A stretch of 16,014 nucleotides of DNA from Candidatus Caldarchaeum sp. GTDB taxonomy: Archaea; Thermoproteota; Nitrososphaeria_A; Caldarchaeales; Caldarchaeaceae. Every line of letters begins with the position of its first letter. Position 1 is the first letter of the stretch. Position numbers and translations under genes: made by a program. Under the pieces are notes generated by a model. It saw nothing but the letters and a program-made list of their open reading frames with translations. It was not told the origin of the DNA and searched no databases. Location of the stretch: the NCBI GenBank assembly GCA_025054795.1, contig JANWZU010000117.1:1-16014 (forward strand), in the 5' to 3' direction. Shown here piece after piece: positions 1 through 7,186 of the stretch.

Positions 1-153
1 GATTTTCCTCACGGTGCAGTGGGGGTATGGTGAGTGGAGCAGAGCTGCGTGCAGCGTCTTAGCCGGCTGGATGTCGGCCACGTACTTAACGCGTCCGGAG
101 ACCCGCTCAACTATGTCTCTACGCAGCCTACTTCTGCCTACCAGCTCAAGCAT
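1..153 (-). CDS. Second molybdenum hydroxylase large subunit (xanthine dehydrogenase/CoxL family), N-terminal 51 residues, cut by the left edge
   Basis: An open frame starts at the ATG complementary to 151-153 and runs without a stop to the window edge. The translation carries RRDIVERVSGRVKYVADI, followed by LHAALLHSPYPHCTVRKI. This is the usual N-terminus of molybdopterin-binding large subunits of the xanthine dehydrogenase family: a 'D-x-x-x-x-V-x-G-x-x-x-Y-x-x-D' stretch, then 'LHAxxLxSPxxH'. It begins 9 bases after the stop of the upstream gene of the same family, so the two are almost certainly co-transcribed. A GAGAGG stretch 6-11 bases before the ATG may serve as ribosome binding site and overlaps the upstream stop codon. 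Substrate cannot be told from this fragment. The family call is good; the active-site half lies outside the window. Confidence 0.8.
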   Translation of the reverse strand, partial: MLELVGRSRLRRDIVERVSGRVKYVADIQPAKTLHAALLHSPYPHCTVRKI

Positions 154-162
154 CCCAGCCTC

Positions 163-2463
163 TCACCTCGGGTCGACAAGTTTCCTTATTTTTTCCGGCT
201 TTATGGGCAGGCTGTCGACGTCCACTCCGACGGCATTTTTCACGGCGTTGGCTATGGCGGCGGGAACGGGAATCAGAGCAAGCTCCGCTAAACCTTTAGC
301 GCCGAAGGGTCCGTACTCCGTCAAATCCTCGTGGTAAATCGGTTGAGATACTGTCGGCATTTCCAGAGACGAAGGAACTAGGTAGTCCATCAGGGTTGCG
401 GTGGCCGCTCTACCCTCCTCTACAACAAACTCCTCCATCAGGGTATAGCCCAAACCTTGTGCAAGCGCTCCGTGTATCTGGCCCAGAGCAATCGCTGGGT
501 TGATTATCCTGCCGCAAGCCGCTCCGGGAAGGATCTTCAAAACCTCCACCTCTCCGGTTTCGACGTCAACTCTGACTTCAGCCCAAACAGCCGAGTAGGA
601 GTACACTGTGTACGCGTGGCCTTGGCCTTTCATGTCGTCGAACTTTCCTTTAGGCAGGAAAAAGTACCCGCTGGCCGTTAGGTCTACTCCTCTGGAGTAG
701 CAGGCTGAGACGGTCTCCCTCCAGCCTACCCAACGGCTTGGTGTTCCCTTGACAAAAAGCCTGCCGTCAGCTGATTCTATGTCGTCTGGGTTTGCTTCGA
801 GAAGCGAAGCCGCCGTCTCAACGGCTCTGGCCCTAACCCTCCCCGCAGCAACTAGTGCTGCGGCTCCTCCGAGAGTAAGCCCCCTCGAGCCGTGCGTAGC
901 GCCTGTGTCGGGAGCTAGGCTTGTGCCTCCCTCAACCCTAACCCATTCATAAGGTATTCCCAAAGCCTCCGAAACAACCTGTCTGATTGCTGTGTGGGTT
1001 CCTTGGCCGAACTCGACGACTCCCGTCTGAACAACTACGCTGCCGTCTCTCAGCACAGTTAATGTGGCCGCCCCCCAGTCAGGCACGCCCCTGCTGGTGC
1101 TTATGCCGTGCCAAGCGCATGCGAATCCGAAGCCGTATGCGTACTGTCCTACACGTCTTCTGGCTTGGTAGCTGAAGCCTTCAGGGTCTCTCATCCTCTC
1201 CGCCAAGAAAGCTATCCCTGTGTCCTGTGGCATCTTCTGAGACGTGGATGATAGGTCTCCTGGCCTCAGCAGGTTTTTGATCCTGAACTCCACGGGGTCG
1301 ACCCCAAGCCTGCCAGCCAGCTCGTCCATCTGCCTCTCAGCAGCAAACTCGGCCTGCGGGTTGCCGAAACCCCTGAAACTCCCCTGATAAACCTTGTTGG
1401 TGTAGACAAGCTTGCCGACTATGTTTACGTGCGGAATTCTATATGGCCCTGATGCGTGAACCACGGCCCTCCAAAGCGTGTAGGGCCCTCTGTTGGCGTA
1501 GGCCCCGCTGTCGAACAGTATCTCAGCTTCGACGAACCTGAGCAAACCATCCCTCGACGCCCCGCTCCTGTACTTTATGACCGCAGGGTCCCTCTTGCAG
1601 TGGCTCGTGAAGCTCTCCTCACGGCTGTACTGAAGGAAAACAGGCCGTCCGAGACGCCAAGCAGCCACGGCGGCCTGAGCCGAGACAATCGGCCCCATGT
1701 CGTCTTTTCCGCCGAAAGCACCTCCTATGGCTGGTTGGATTATCTTGACTTTGCTGTGAGGAATTCCGAGTACCCGTGCGACTGTTTTTTGAGCTAGGTG
1801 GGGGTACTGTGCTTGGCTTACGACCGCCAGCCCGTCGTGCTCCGGGATGGCTAACGCCGCCTCGGTCTCTAGGTAAACATGGTCCTGAGGCGGGAGAACG
1901 TAAGTCTTCTCCACAACGATGTCCGACTCGGCTTCCCCGACTTTAACATCGCCTTTTTTGACGTTGGCTACAACTGCTGTGTTGGTGCCTTTCTCCTCGT
2001 GGACGAGCACCTCGTCCTTCAGGGCCTCGAAGACGTCATAAACCGCCGGAAGAGGCTCTATCTCCAGCTCAACCCTTTCCAGAAGGTCTTCAGCCTCATA
2101 CGGGCCTTCAGCTACCACAAGGCCTACAGGCTCGCCGTAAAACCTAACCTTCCTCTCTGCGAAAACAGGCTGATCTGAGATTGTGTACCCGACTTGGTTC
2201 TCGCCGGGCACGTCGGCCGCTGTGATGAGTTTTCCCCCCTCGCCGCTTAGTTTAACAGACTTTATCAATCCATGGGGGACGTTGCTCCTGACGATCCGTG
2301 CGTAGGCACATCTCTCGCTCACGTGGTCTTCGACGTATTTGAGGAGGCCTCTAACACCTGCGACAGACTCATAACGCAAAGCGTCTCTCTTCAAAACTTT
2401 GAAACTGTCGCGCCTCAGCCATTCGCGGAGAATATCCAAAGCTTCCAGCTCGGATGAAACCAT
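163..2463 (-). CDS. Molybdenum hydroxylase large (molybdopterin-binding) subunit, xanthine dehydrogenase/aldehyde oxidase/CoxL-like family
   Basis: This 766-residue protein is the catalytic, molybdopterin-cytosine-dinucleotide-binding subunit of a xanthine-oxidase-family hydroxylase, which adds water-derived oxygen to an aromatic heterocycle or aldehyde. Visible motifs are GGAFGGK at residues 247-253, FRGFGNPQ at 363-370, EFGQGTH at 484-490, and KGLAE near the C-terminus, where E727 fits the catalytic glutamate. The active-site loop reads VYQGSFRGFG. It lacks the cysteine of the form I CO dehydrogenase loop (CSFR), so true CO dehydrogenase is unlikely; xanthine, nicotinate, isoquinoline-type or aldehyde substrates remain open. 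Length is normal for a separate large subunit. No iron-sulfur or FAD subunit is visible in the window. A second large-subunit gene follows after 9 bases. A TATA-like box lies about 28 bases before the ATG, suggesting a leaderless transcript. Confidence 0.88.
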   Translation of the reverse strand: MVSSELEALDILREWLRRDSFKVLKRDALRYESVAGVRGLLKYVEDHVSERCAYARIVRSNVPHGLIKSVKLSGEGGKLITAADVPGENQVGYTISDQPVFAERKVRFYGEPVGLVVAEGPYEAEDLLERVELEIEPLPAVYDVFEALKDEVLVHEEKGTNTAVVANVKKGDVKVGEAESDIVVEKTYVLPPQDHVYLETEAALAIPEHDGLAVVSQAQYPHLAQKTVARVLGIPHSKVKIIQPAIGGAFGGKDDMGPIVSAQAAVAAWRLGRPVFLQYSREESFTSHCKRDPAVIKYRSGASRDGLLRFVEAEILFDSGAYANRGPYTLWRAVVHASGPYRIPHVNIVGKLVYTNKVYQGSFRGFGNPQAEFAAERQMDELAGRLGVDPVEFRIKNLLRPGDLSSTSQKMPQDTGIAFLAERMRDPEGFSYQARRRVGQYAYGFGFACAWHGISTSRGVPDWGAATLTVLRDGSVVVQTGVVEFGQGTHTAIRQVVSEALGIPYEWVRVEGGTSLAPDTGATHGSRGLTLGGAAALVAAGRVRARAVETAASLLEANPDDIESADGRLFVKGTPSRWVGWRETVSACYSRGVDLTASGYFFLPKGKFDDMKGQGHAYTVYSYSAVWAEVRVDVETGEVEVLKILPGAACGRIINPAIALGQIHGALAQGLGYTLMEEFVVEEGRAATATLMDYLVPSSLEMPTVSQPIYHEDLTEYGPFGAKGLAELALIPVPAAIANAVKNAVGVDVDSLPIKPEKIRKLVDPR

Positions 2464-2486
2464 TAACCGATAACGTCATAAAGGCC

Positions 2487-2496
2487 TTAATATATC
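2487..2496 (-). promoter_or_regulatory. Archaeal TATA-like box for the molybdenum hydroxylase gene
   Basis: On the minus strand the bases read GATATATTAA, centred about 28 bases upstream of the hydroxylase ATG. It sits in the 50-base gap after pyrB. That spacing puts transcription start at or next to the start codon, so the hydroxylase is probably transcribed separately from pyrB and without a leader. Confidence 0.5.
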
Positions 2497-2513
2497 TAAA
2501 AGACACTCTCCAT

Positions 2514-3437
2514 CTAAGGTGTATTCAACGAAAGCAGGGAAGAGATGAGAGCCGCCCTTACGTACACGCCGTTCTCAGCCTGCTCGAAGTATTTTGCCTG
2601 CGGGAGAACGTCAACCTCTGTTGAGAGCTCGTCGACACGTGGAAGAGGATGCATGATTGTTGGAATCTTCCTCAGCCTGCTCAGCAGCGTCGTTGAAACT
2701 GTGTAGCTTCCTTTGAGAGCCTCGTAAAGCTGCTGGTCTGCGAACCTCTCCCTCTGCAGCCTAGTCACGTAAAGGACGTCAAGCTCCACGTCGACTTCCT
2801 CAAGCCTTGAATGCATGTTAACTTCAACGTTTTTTATGTTTTCTAGAACATCCTGCCTGATCTGCAGCTCTGGTGGGGCGATGTAGTGGATTGAGATGTT
2901 GCTGAATTTCGACAGGAGATACGAGAGGCTGCTGGGGGTTCTTCCGTACTTGAGGTCCCCCATGACGCCGACCCTCAGCCCATCCACTTTCCCGAAAACC
3001 TCCCACATCGTGTAGACGTCGAGCAGAGCTTGTGTCGGGTGTTCGTTCCAGCCGTCCCCTGCGTTGACGACTGAGCAGCTTACTATCTTCGAGGCCCGCT
3101 CCGCAGCGCCCACTTCCTTGCTTCTCAAAACTATTATGTCGGGGGCGTAGCAGTCGAGCATCTTCATCGTGTCTTCGAAAGACTCGCCCTTCGCCCTGCT
3201 GGTTATCTCCTCGGCTCCGAAGTCAACAACCACTCCGCCCAGCCGCTTCATTGCGTAGGTGAAGCTCAGCCTAGTCCTCGTGCTCGGCTCGAGGAAAACC
3301 GTGGTGAGTATCCTGTCTCTAGCTACGTCGAGGATCTTTCTCTGCTTGAAAGCTTGCTTGAGCTTCTTGGCCTTCTCAAATAATGCTAAAACCTCGTTCT
3401 TCTCAAACTGTTTTGCGGAAATTATGTGGCGGGCCAT
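2514..3437 (-). CDS. pyrB: Aspartate carbamoyltransferase catalytic subunit
   Basis: Catalyses condensation of carbamoyl phosphate with aspartate to N-carbamoyl-aspartate, the committed step of pyrimidine synthesis, in the cytoplasm. The 307 residues match the normal catalytic chain length. Visible motifs are the carbamoyl phosphate loop FLEPSTRTRLSF (about residues 48-59), GDGWNEHPTQALLD in the middle, GDLKYGRTPSSL, and HPLPRVDEL near the C-terminus, which are the standard substrate contacts. In most archaea pyrB is followed by the zinc-binding regulatory subunit gene pyrI. Here the next gene is a molybdenum hydroxylase and no pyrI is visible. A TATA-like box lies about 24 bases before the ATG. 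The promoter is divergent to the isomerase-family gene on the other strand, with only 88 bases between the two starts. Confidence 0.96.
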   Translation of the reverse strand: MARHIISAKQFEKNEVLALFEKAKKLKQAFKQRKILDVARDRILTTVFLEPSTRTRLSFTYAMKRLGGVVVDFGAEEITSRAKGESFEDTMKMLDCYAPDIIVLRSKEVGAAERASKIVSCSVVNAGDGWNEHPTQALLDVYTMWEVFGKVDGLRVGVMGDLKYGRTPSSLSYLLSKFSNISIHYIAPPELQIRQDVLENIKNVEVNMHSRLEEVDVELDVLYVTRLQRERFADQQLYEALKGSYTVSTTLLSRLRKIPTIMHPLPRVDELSTEVDVLPQAKYFEQAENGVYVRAALISSLLSLNTP

Positions 3438-3457
3438 GGTCGTCGGATGAGTGGACT

Positions 3458-3465
3458 GTATTTAA
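3458..3465 (-). promoter_or_regulatory. TATA-like box for pyrB
   Basis: The minus strand reads TTAAATAC, centred about 24 bases upstream of the pyrB ATG. No Shine-Dalgarno-like sequence precedes the start, which fits a leaderless mRNA. It shares the 88-base intergenic region with a divergent box for the plus-strand gene. Confidence 0.5.
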
Positions 3466-3493
3466 GCCTGCTCTGTTTTCGACAGCGGCAGAA

Positions 3494-3502
3494 ACATTTA
3501 TC
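3494..3502 (+). promoter_or_regulatory. TATA-like box for the maleate isomerase-family gene
   Basis: ACATTTATC is centred about 28 bases upstream of the GTG start of the divergent gene. No ribosome binding site is visible before that GTG, so a leaderless transcript is the likely reading. Confidence 0.45.
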
Positions 3503-3525
3503 CGTAGGTTGTCGGCATCGTAGCT

Positions 3526-4227
3526 GTGTACAGAGTTGGGTTGATTCTTCCATCGTCTAACACCACGATGGAGCGGGAGTTCAACCAAGCTTTGTCTGGA
3601 GCAGCAACCGTGCACGGGGCTAGGATAAAGCTTGAAAGAGCCGTTTACTCCGAGCTAGCAGCTTTGGAGGATGAAGCGCAGAGGGAGGCTGAGAAACTAG
3701 CCACGGCGGGTGTTGACGTGATTGTCTATGGATGCACGAGCGGCAGTTTTATCAGAGACAGCAGGCAGTACCTCGGGATAGAGCAGAGGGTTGAGAAGTC
3801 TTTTGGAGTGCCGTGCGTAGCCACTTCAGGAGCGGTGGTGAGGGCCCTCGACAGGCTGGGTGCGAAAAACATCTCGATGATAACCCCCTACACCCATGAC
3901 ATTACAGAGATTGAGAAGCGGTATCTGGAGGCCCATGACTTCAAAGTGCTTAACTACTTTCACACATCGCTGACTGAAAATCTCAAGATCGGCAAGGTTC
4001 CAGACGACGAAGTAGCCAGATGGGCGATCGAAAACACCAGCCCAGAAGCCGACGCAGTCTTCATAAGCTGCACAAACCTGAGCACCTTCAAGGCTATCAA
4101 GAAAGTGGAGGACCATACGAAAAAGCCAACCATCTCAAGCAACTCGTCAACGCTGTGGAACGTAGTTCAGATACTGCGGCTCAAAACAGACCTCTCGCAT
4201 CTCGGAAAGCTGTTCACTTTGGCTTGA
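3526..4227 (+). CDS. Maleate cis-trans isomerase / Asp-Glu racemase superfamily protein
   Basis: This 233-residue cytoplasmic protein belongs to the two-cysteine superfamily that includes maleate isomerase, arylmalonate decarboxylase and Asp/Glu/hydantoin racemases. The N-terminus carries GLILPSSNTTME, whose asparagine (N12) and serines are typical of the maleate isomerase branch. The two expected active-site cysteines are visible as YGCTSGSF (C70) and ISCTNLS (C182). It starts with GTG, with a TATA-like box at leaderless distance and no Shine-Dalgarno. Maleate isomerase acts in nicotinate breakdown and hydantoin racemase in hydantoin breakdown. Both would fit the nearby molybdenum hydroxylases and hydantoinase genes, but the true substrate cannot be told from sequence. 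The 3' end overlaps the convergent neighbouring gene by 14 bases. Confidence 0.82.
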   Translation: MYRVGLILPSSNTTMEREFNQALSGAATVHGARIKLERAVYSELAALEDEAQREAEKLATAGVDVIVYGCTSGSFIRDSRQYLGIEQRVEKSFGVPCVATSGAVVRALDRLGAKNISMITPYTHDITEIEKRYLEAHDFKVLNYFHTSLTENLKIGKVPDDEVARWAIENTSPEADAVFISCTNLSTFKAIKKVEDHTKKPTISSNSSTLWNVVQILRLKTDLSHLGKLFTLA

Positions 4228-4663
4228 TGATCCATTTCTCCCTAACATGGTTAGCCTCCTTGTCGAACAGCAAGTCGATCAGCTCGGCTTCGTAGCCCAT
4301 CTCGTCTAGGGCTGCGAACATCGTGTTCGTCATGATGTGTGAGGGTTCTCTGTCTTCGTCGGTCAGTTTGACGGAGGAGTCGAGGACAGAAACGCCGTAC
4401 ATGTCGACTATGGCTTCGTTTTCTCCTGTTTTACGAATCTCTATGCGGTTCATGTATCCGGATTTCTCGAGGTAGCGAGCTATGTTCTCGAGTGTTTCGA
4501 GCGGTGTTTTTCCGAGCTTGACAGCGCCGTTTTCACGCAGGGCTTTGAAGTGGAACCTGCCGACGTCTCGGAAAACTTCTCTGGCCCTTTGTTTGCCGAC
4601 GGCTTTGTTCACAGCGCTGCATATGCAGTAGTTGAGGGTGTCGAAGAATCTTTCGTCCACCAT
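4214..4663 (-). CDS. Unrecognised 149-residue conserved-looking protein
   Basis: I do not recognise this family with confidence. The protein is soluble (no membrane segment), with an acidic/basic mixed composition. The N-terminal half looks helical (residues about 1-70, with a cluster NYCICSAVNKAV containing two cysteines). The C-terminal half has alternating strands and helices, including IRKTGENEAIVDMYG. The overall layout faintly recalls small ligand-binding proteins such as the V4R or hydrolase-like families, but no defining motif is present. It has its own TATA-like box about 28 bases before the ATG. It is convergent with, and overlaps by 14 bases, the maleate isomerase-family gene. The coding call rests on the promoter, the neat fit between flanking genes and the plausible composition. 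Confidence 0.75.
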   Translation of the reverse strand: MVDERFFDTLNYCICSAVNKAVGKQRAREVFRDVGRFHFKALRENGAVKLGKTPLETLENIARYLEKSGYMNRIEIRKTGENEAIVDMYGVSVLDSSVKLTDEDREPSHIMTNTMFAALDEMGYEAELIDLLFDKEANHVREKWIIKPK

Positions 4664-4687
4664 GTTTGATTAGAGTGTGTTGTTTGG

Positions 4688-4695
4688 TTTATTTA
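4688..4695 (-). promoter_or_regulatory. TATA-like box for the 149-residue protein
   Basis: The minus strand reads TAAATAAA, centred about 28 bases upstream of the ATG, within the 38-base gap after moaA. The spacing implies a leaderless transcript independent of moaA. Confidence 0.45.
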
Positions 4696-4701
4696 GTTTT
4701 T

Positions 4702-5694
4702 TCAGCCTCCAATCGTGTGCATAGGTCTTATTAGAGGCTGCACACGTCCAGTCTTTATCATGGTTTCGACGCCGGCGAATTTCTTGGCGAAAGCTCTTCT
4801 GATGAAGTCCGCTATCTCCTCGTCAGACCCCCCTCCTCTAAGGAGTTTCTTGACGTCGTATTCGTCCCGGCTGAAAAGGCATGGAACAATCTTCCCGTCG
4901 GCTGAGAGGCGTATTCTGTCGCAGTCTCCGCAGAAAGGCTCGGTCATCGATGTTATGACGTTCACCATGCCCTTGGAGCCGTCGGCGAACCTGTAAGCCA
5001 CCGAAGTGCTGCCGGCCTCCCGAGGAAGCCTCTCAAGCCTGTACCTTTCCTCAATCTTAGCTATGATCTCCTTCCCGCTGACCAGTTTCTCAGTACTCCA
5101 CATGTGTCTGCCGTCGAACGGCATGTACTCTATGAACCTGATGACCATGCCGCTTTGACGGCCTAGCTCAACGAAGTCCAGTATTTCGTCATCGTTGCAT
5201 CCTTTTGTTACTACGCAGTTTATCTTGACAGGTTGCAGCCCCACATCCCTCGCTTTCTCGAGTCCGGCTAGGACTTTGCTAAAGACGTCTTTCCGGCCGA
5301 CTATTTCCTCGAACCTTTCAGGCTTGAGGCTGTGGAGGCTTACCGTGACGCTGTCGAGCCCGGCCCGCTTGAGGGCTTCAGCCTTCTCCGCTAGAAAATA
5401 GCCGTTGGTCGTTATCGAGATGCTTTCAACCCCGGGAACCTCTCTGATCATCTTAACACCTCTCTCTATGTCCCGCCTCATCAACGGCTCCCCCCCGCTA
5501 AGCCTAATCTTCGAAACACCCATCGAGACCAGTATCTTGACAACGCGGGCTATCTCCTCGTATGTGAGTATCTCGGAGTGAGGCATCCAAACCGGGTGGA
5601 GCGGCATGCAGAAATCACATCTAAAATTACATCTGTCGGTGACTGAAAGCCTAAGCTTACGAGCGGCTCTGCCGAACCCGTCGACCAGCTGCAA
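4702..5694 (-). CDS. moaA: GTP 3',8-cyclase, radical SAM enzyme of molybdenum cofactor synthesis
   Basis: Converts GTP to 3',8-cyclo-GTP, the first step of molybdopterin synthesis, using S-adenosylmethionine and two iron-sulfur clusters. The 330 residues show the radical SAM cluster motif CNFRCDFC (C22, C26, C29), the SAM contact GGEP (67-70), the C-terminal cluster cysteines C255, C258 and C272 in CGDCDRIRLSADGKIVPC, and the conserved C-terminal Gly-Gly (MHTIGG) that is needed for catalysis in characterised MoaA. The start is a TTG, the only start codon that keeps the FGR-x-x-x-x-LR-x-SVTDRC N-terminus; a TATA-like box lies about 31 bases before it. No other cofactor genes (moaC, moeA, mobA) are in the window. 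The molybdenum hydroxylases upstream in coordinate are natural clients for its product. Confidence 0.95.
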   Translation of the reverse strand: MQLVDGFGRAARKLRLSVTDRCNFRCDFCMPLHPVWMPHSEILTYEEIARVVKILVSMGVSKIRLSGGEPLMRRDIERGVKMIREVPGVESISITTNGYFLAEKAEALKRAGLDSVTVSLHSLKPERFEEIVGRKDVFSKVLAGLEKARDVGLQPVKINCVVTKGCNDDEILDFVELGRQSGMVIRFIEYMPFDGRHMWSTEKLVSGKEIIAKIEERYRLERLPREAGSTSVAYRFADGSKGMVNVITSMTEPFCGDCDRIRLSADGKIVPCLFSRDEYDVKKLLRGGGSDEEIADFIRRAFAKKFAGVETMIKTGRVQPLIRPMHTIGG

Positions 5695-5720
5695 GTTCTA
5701 TTTCTACAGTGTGTTTGGTG

Positions 5721-5730
5721 GTTTAAAAAG
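5721..5730 (-). promoter_or_regulatory. TATA-like box for moaA
   Basis: The minus strand reads CTTTTTAAAC, centred about 31 bases upstream of the TTG start of moaA. It falls in the 46-base gap after the cytochrome b gene. It supports a short-leader or leaderless mRNA beginning near the unusual TTG codon. Confidence 0.4.
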
Positions 5731-5740
5731 CGTTTGCTGT

Positions 5741-7087
5741 TTATTTGATCTGTTGTAGAGCATGCCTGTAGATGTGGGCTATCAGACCGAACAGCATGAC
5801 TACGACGCCTAGGTTGAAGAGCGACAGGTTCTTCAACCCCTCCAAGTACTGCTGGAAAGCTAGGAGTGAGAGAACCCCTATCACGGCCAGAAGACCCATG
5901 ATGAGCCTAACAGACCACTCGTACGGAAGCTGTATAGTCACGGGTCTTGTCCGTGGAGCCGGCTTGGCGGGCTGCTTTGCCGGAGGTGCGATGAACTTGT
6001 AGCTTATGACGAACGTCGCAGCCACGATGAAGAGGAGGGCTGGGTAGAAGACCAGAGGCTCGATGTAGACGGCTGTGAATGCGTCGACCCTCGGCGTCGT
6101 GTAGAAGCCCCAGACTGTTGTGACAACTATCAACACTATTGAGGTCAGGCCCACTGCGGTCAAGAACGGCCGCTCCTTCCAGCTCAGCTTCTTAGACCTG
6201 TCTACGAACGGGATGAGCAGGAAGAACAGTATGAAGAGAAGCGGGAGCAACGCTCCTGAAGTGAACCTCTCCAGCCCTGTTCTGATGAAGGCGTAAATCG
6301 CCGTCAGATACCATTCAGGCACCTCCACTATAGCCCGTGTGGGGTCGTACTTCAGCCCGAGGTCAACGGGGTAGAGGCCTCCAGCTATCAGTATAGCCCC
6401 TATCACTCCGGCTACCACTGGCGGGTCGAAGACGAGGTTGCGTGGAAAGTGGACCAAGGCTAGGAGAATCATCACCATCGGAAGGATGAAGACGTGCAAA
6501 GCGTAGAACCTGATTATCAGATCGTAAAGGCCTCCTCCTAGAAGTATGGGTGCTACTTGAGGCCCGAGCAAAGGCGCTGCGTTAGTCAGCCCGACGGCTA
6601 TGTTGACAGCCAGCATCGCACGCTGGTTTAGTATCAGGTCGTAGCCTGTGAAGGCTTCAAGCACCGTGACCGTTCCGAGGATGATGCCTGTGACCCAGAT
6701 TACCTCGTTTTTGACCTTGTACCTTCCGCTGAAGTATTGGTAGAAGAGGTGGGCTATGGCTAGGAAGACCATCGCGTTTGATGCGTGGTAGTGTATGTTT
6801 CGGAGGAAGAAGCCGAACTCGATTGTCTCCTCAATCTCTTTGACGCTGTTGTAGGCGTGGTTCACGTCCGGACGGTAATACAGCATGAGAAGGCCTCCGG
6901 TGATACCGAGAAGAAGGAAAACGATACCCGTGAGTGTGCCGAGATATCCGAACGGGCTTACAGCCAGACGGGGGATCTGAAACCTGAAAGTGACTATCGG
7001 CGTCCTCTCAAGCCGTTCTACAAGCCATTTGATGAATTCGTCAAACACTCTGCCTAAAGGCCCAGCCTCAACTTTCTGCTGAGACAT
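5741..7087 (-). CDS. Cytochrome b of a bc1/b6f-type complex, with two extra C-terminal membrane helices
   Basis: Membrane subunit that carries electrons from quinol through two hemes b. Numbering from the chosen ATG, the heme ligand pairs are H99/H113 (13 residues between) and H198/H213 (14 between). The 14-residue spacing in the second pair is the b6 pattern. The quinol-site motif PEWY is at 257-260. I read eight helices in the usual b6 plus subunit IV order. After these comes a Pro/Ala-rich linker (about 365-379) and then two more helices at about 388-409 and 419-440. A GTG fifteen bases further upstream keeps the frame, but it lies only about 9 bases from the TATA-like box and so would fall outside the transcript; the ATG 29 bases from the box is preferred. 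No Rieske protein or cytochrome c gene is adjacent. Confidence 0.92.
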   Translation of the reverse strand: MSQQKVEAGPLGRVFDEFIKWLVERLERTPIVTFRFQIPRLAVSPFGYLGTLTGIVFLLLGITGGLLMLYYRPDVNHAYNSVKEIEETIEFGFFLRNIHYHASNAMVFLAIAHLFYQYFSGRYKVKNEVIWVTGIILGTVTVLEAFTGYDLILNQRAMLAVNIAVGLTNAAPLLGPQVAPILLGGGLYDLIIRFYALHVFILPMVMILLALVHFPRNLVFDPPVVAGVIGAILIAGGLYPVDLGLKYDPTRAIVEVPEWYLTAIYAFIRTGLERFTSGALLPLLFILFFLLIPFVDRSKKLSWKERPFLTAVGLTSIVLIVVTTVWGFYTTPRVDAFTAVYIEPLVFYPALLFIVAATFVISYKFIAPPAKQPAKPAPRTRPVTIQLPYEWSVRLIMGLLAVIGVLSLLAFQQYLEGLKNLSLFNLGVVVMLFGLIAHIYRHALQQIK

Positions 7088-7111
7088 TACAGTACTCGAC
7101 ACCTACGCTCT

Positions 7112-7122
7112 CTATATAAAAA
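7112..7122 (-). promoter_or_regulatory. TATA-like box for cytochrome b
   Basis: The minus strand contains TTTATATA (complement of 7113-7120), an excellent archaeal TATA match, centred about 29 bases before the ATG at 7087. This box decides the start codon: an in-frame GTG at 7102 would lie upstream of the expected transcription start. It shares the divergent region with the hyuA promoter. Confidence 0.6.
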
Positions 7123-7149
7123 TAACTCTGGATAAGCTAACAACTATAC

Positions 7150-7159
7150 GCTTAAAAAC
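7150..7159 (+). promoter_or_regulatory. TATA-like box for the hydantoinase operon
   Basis: GCTTAAAAAC is centred about 32 bases before the ATG at 7187. This spacing fits that ATG better than an in-frame TTG at 7172, only about 17 bases away. GGTG at 7182-7185 sits immediately before the ATG, too close to act as a normal ribosome binding site. Confidence 0.4.
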
Positions 7160-7186
7160 AGAGCATCAAAGTTGATTTGGCGGTGC

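Noticed and set aside
14..1797. Several plus-strand open frames (for example 14-337, 457-681, 1456-1797) across the hydroxylase region
   Set aside because: They lie antisense to a 766-residue gene with intact active-site motifs and to the next gene of the same family. Their translations show no domain-like sequence.
163..2463. Aerobic CO dehydrogenase large subunit (coxL)
   Set aside because: The active-site loop reads QGSFRGFG without the CSFR cysteine, and CoxS/CoxM genes are not seen, so only the general family is supported.
7088..7102. GTG at 7102 as the start of cytochrome b
   Set aside because: It lies about 9 bases from the TATA-like box, upstream of the expected transcription start. 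ATG at 7087 fits the spacing seen at the other genes.
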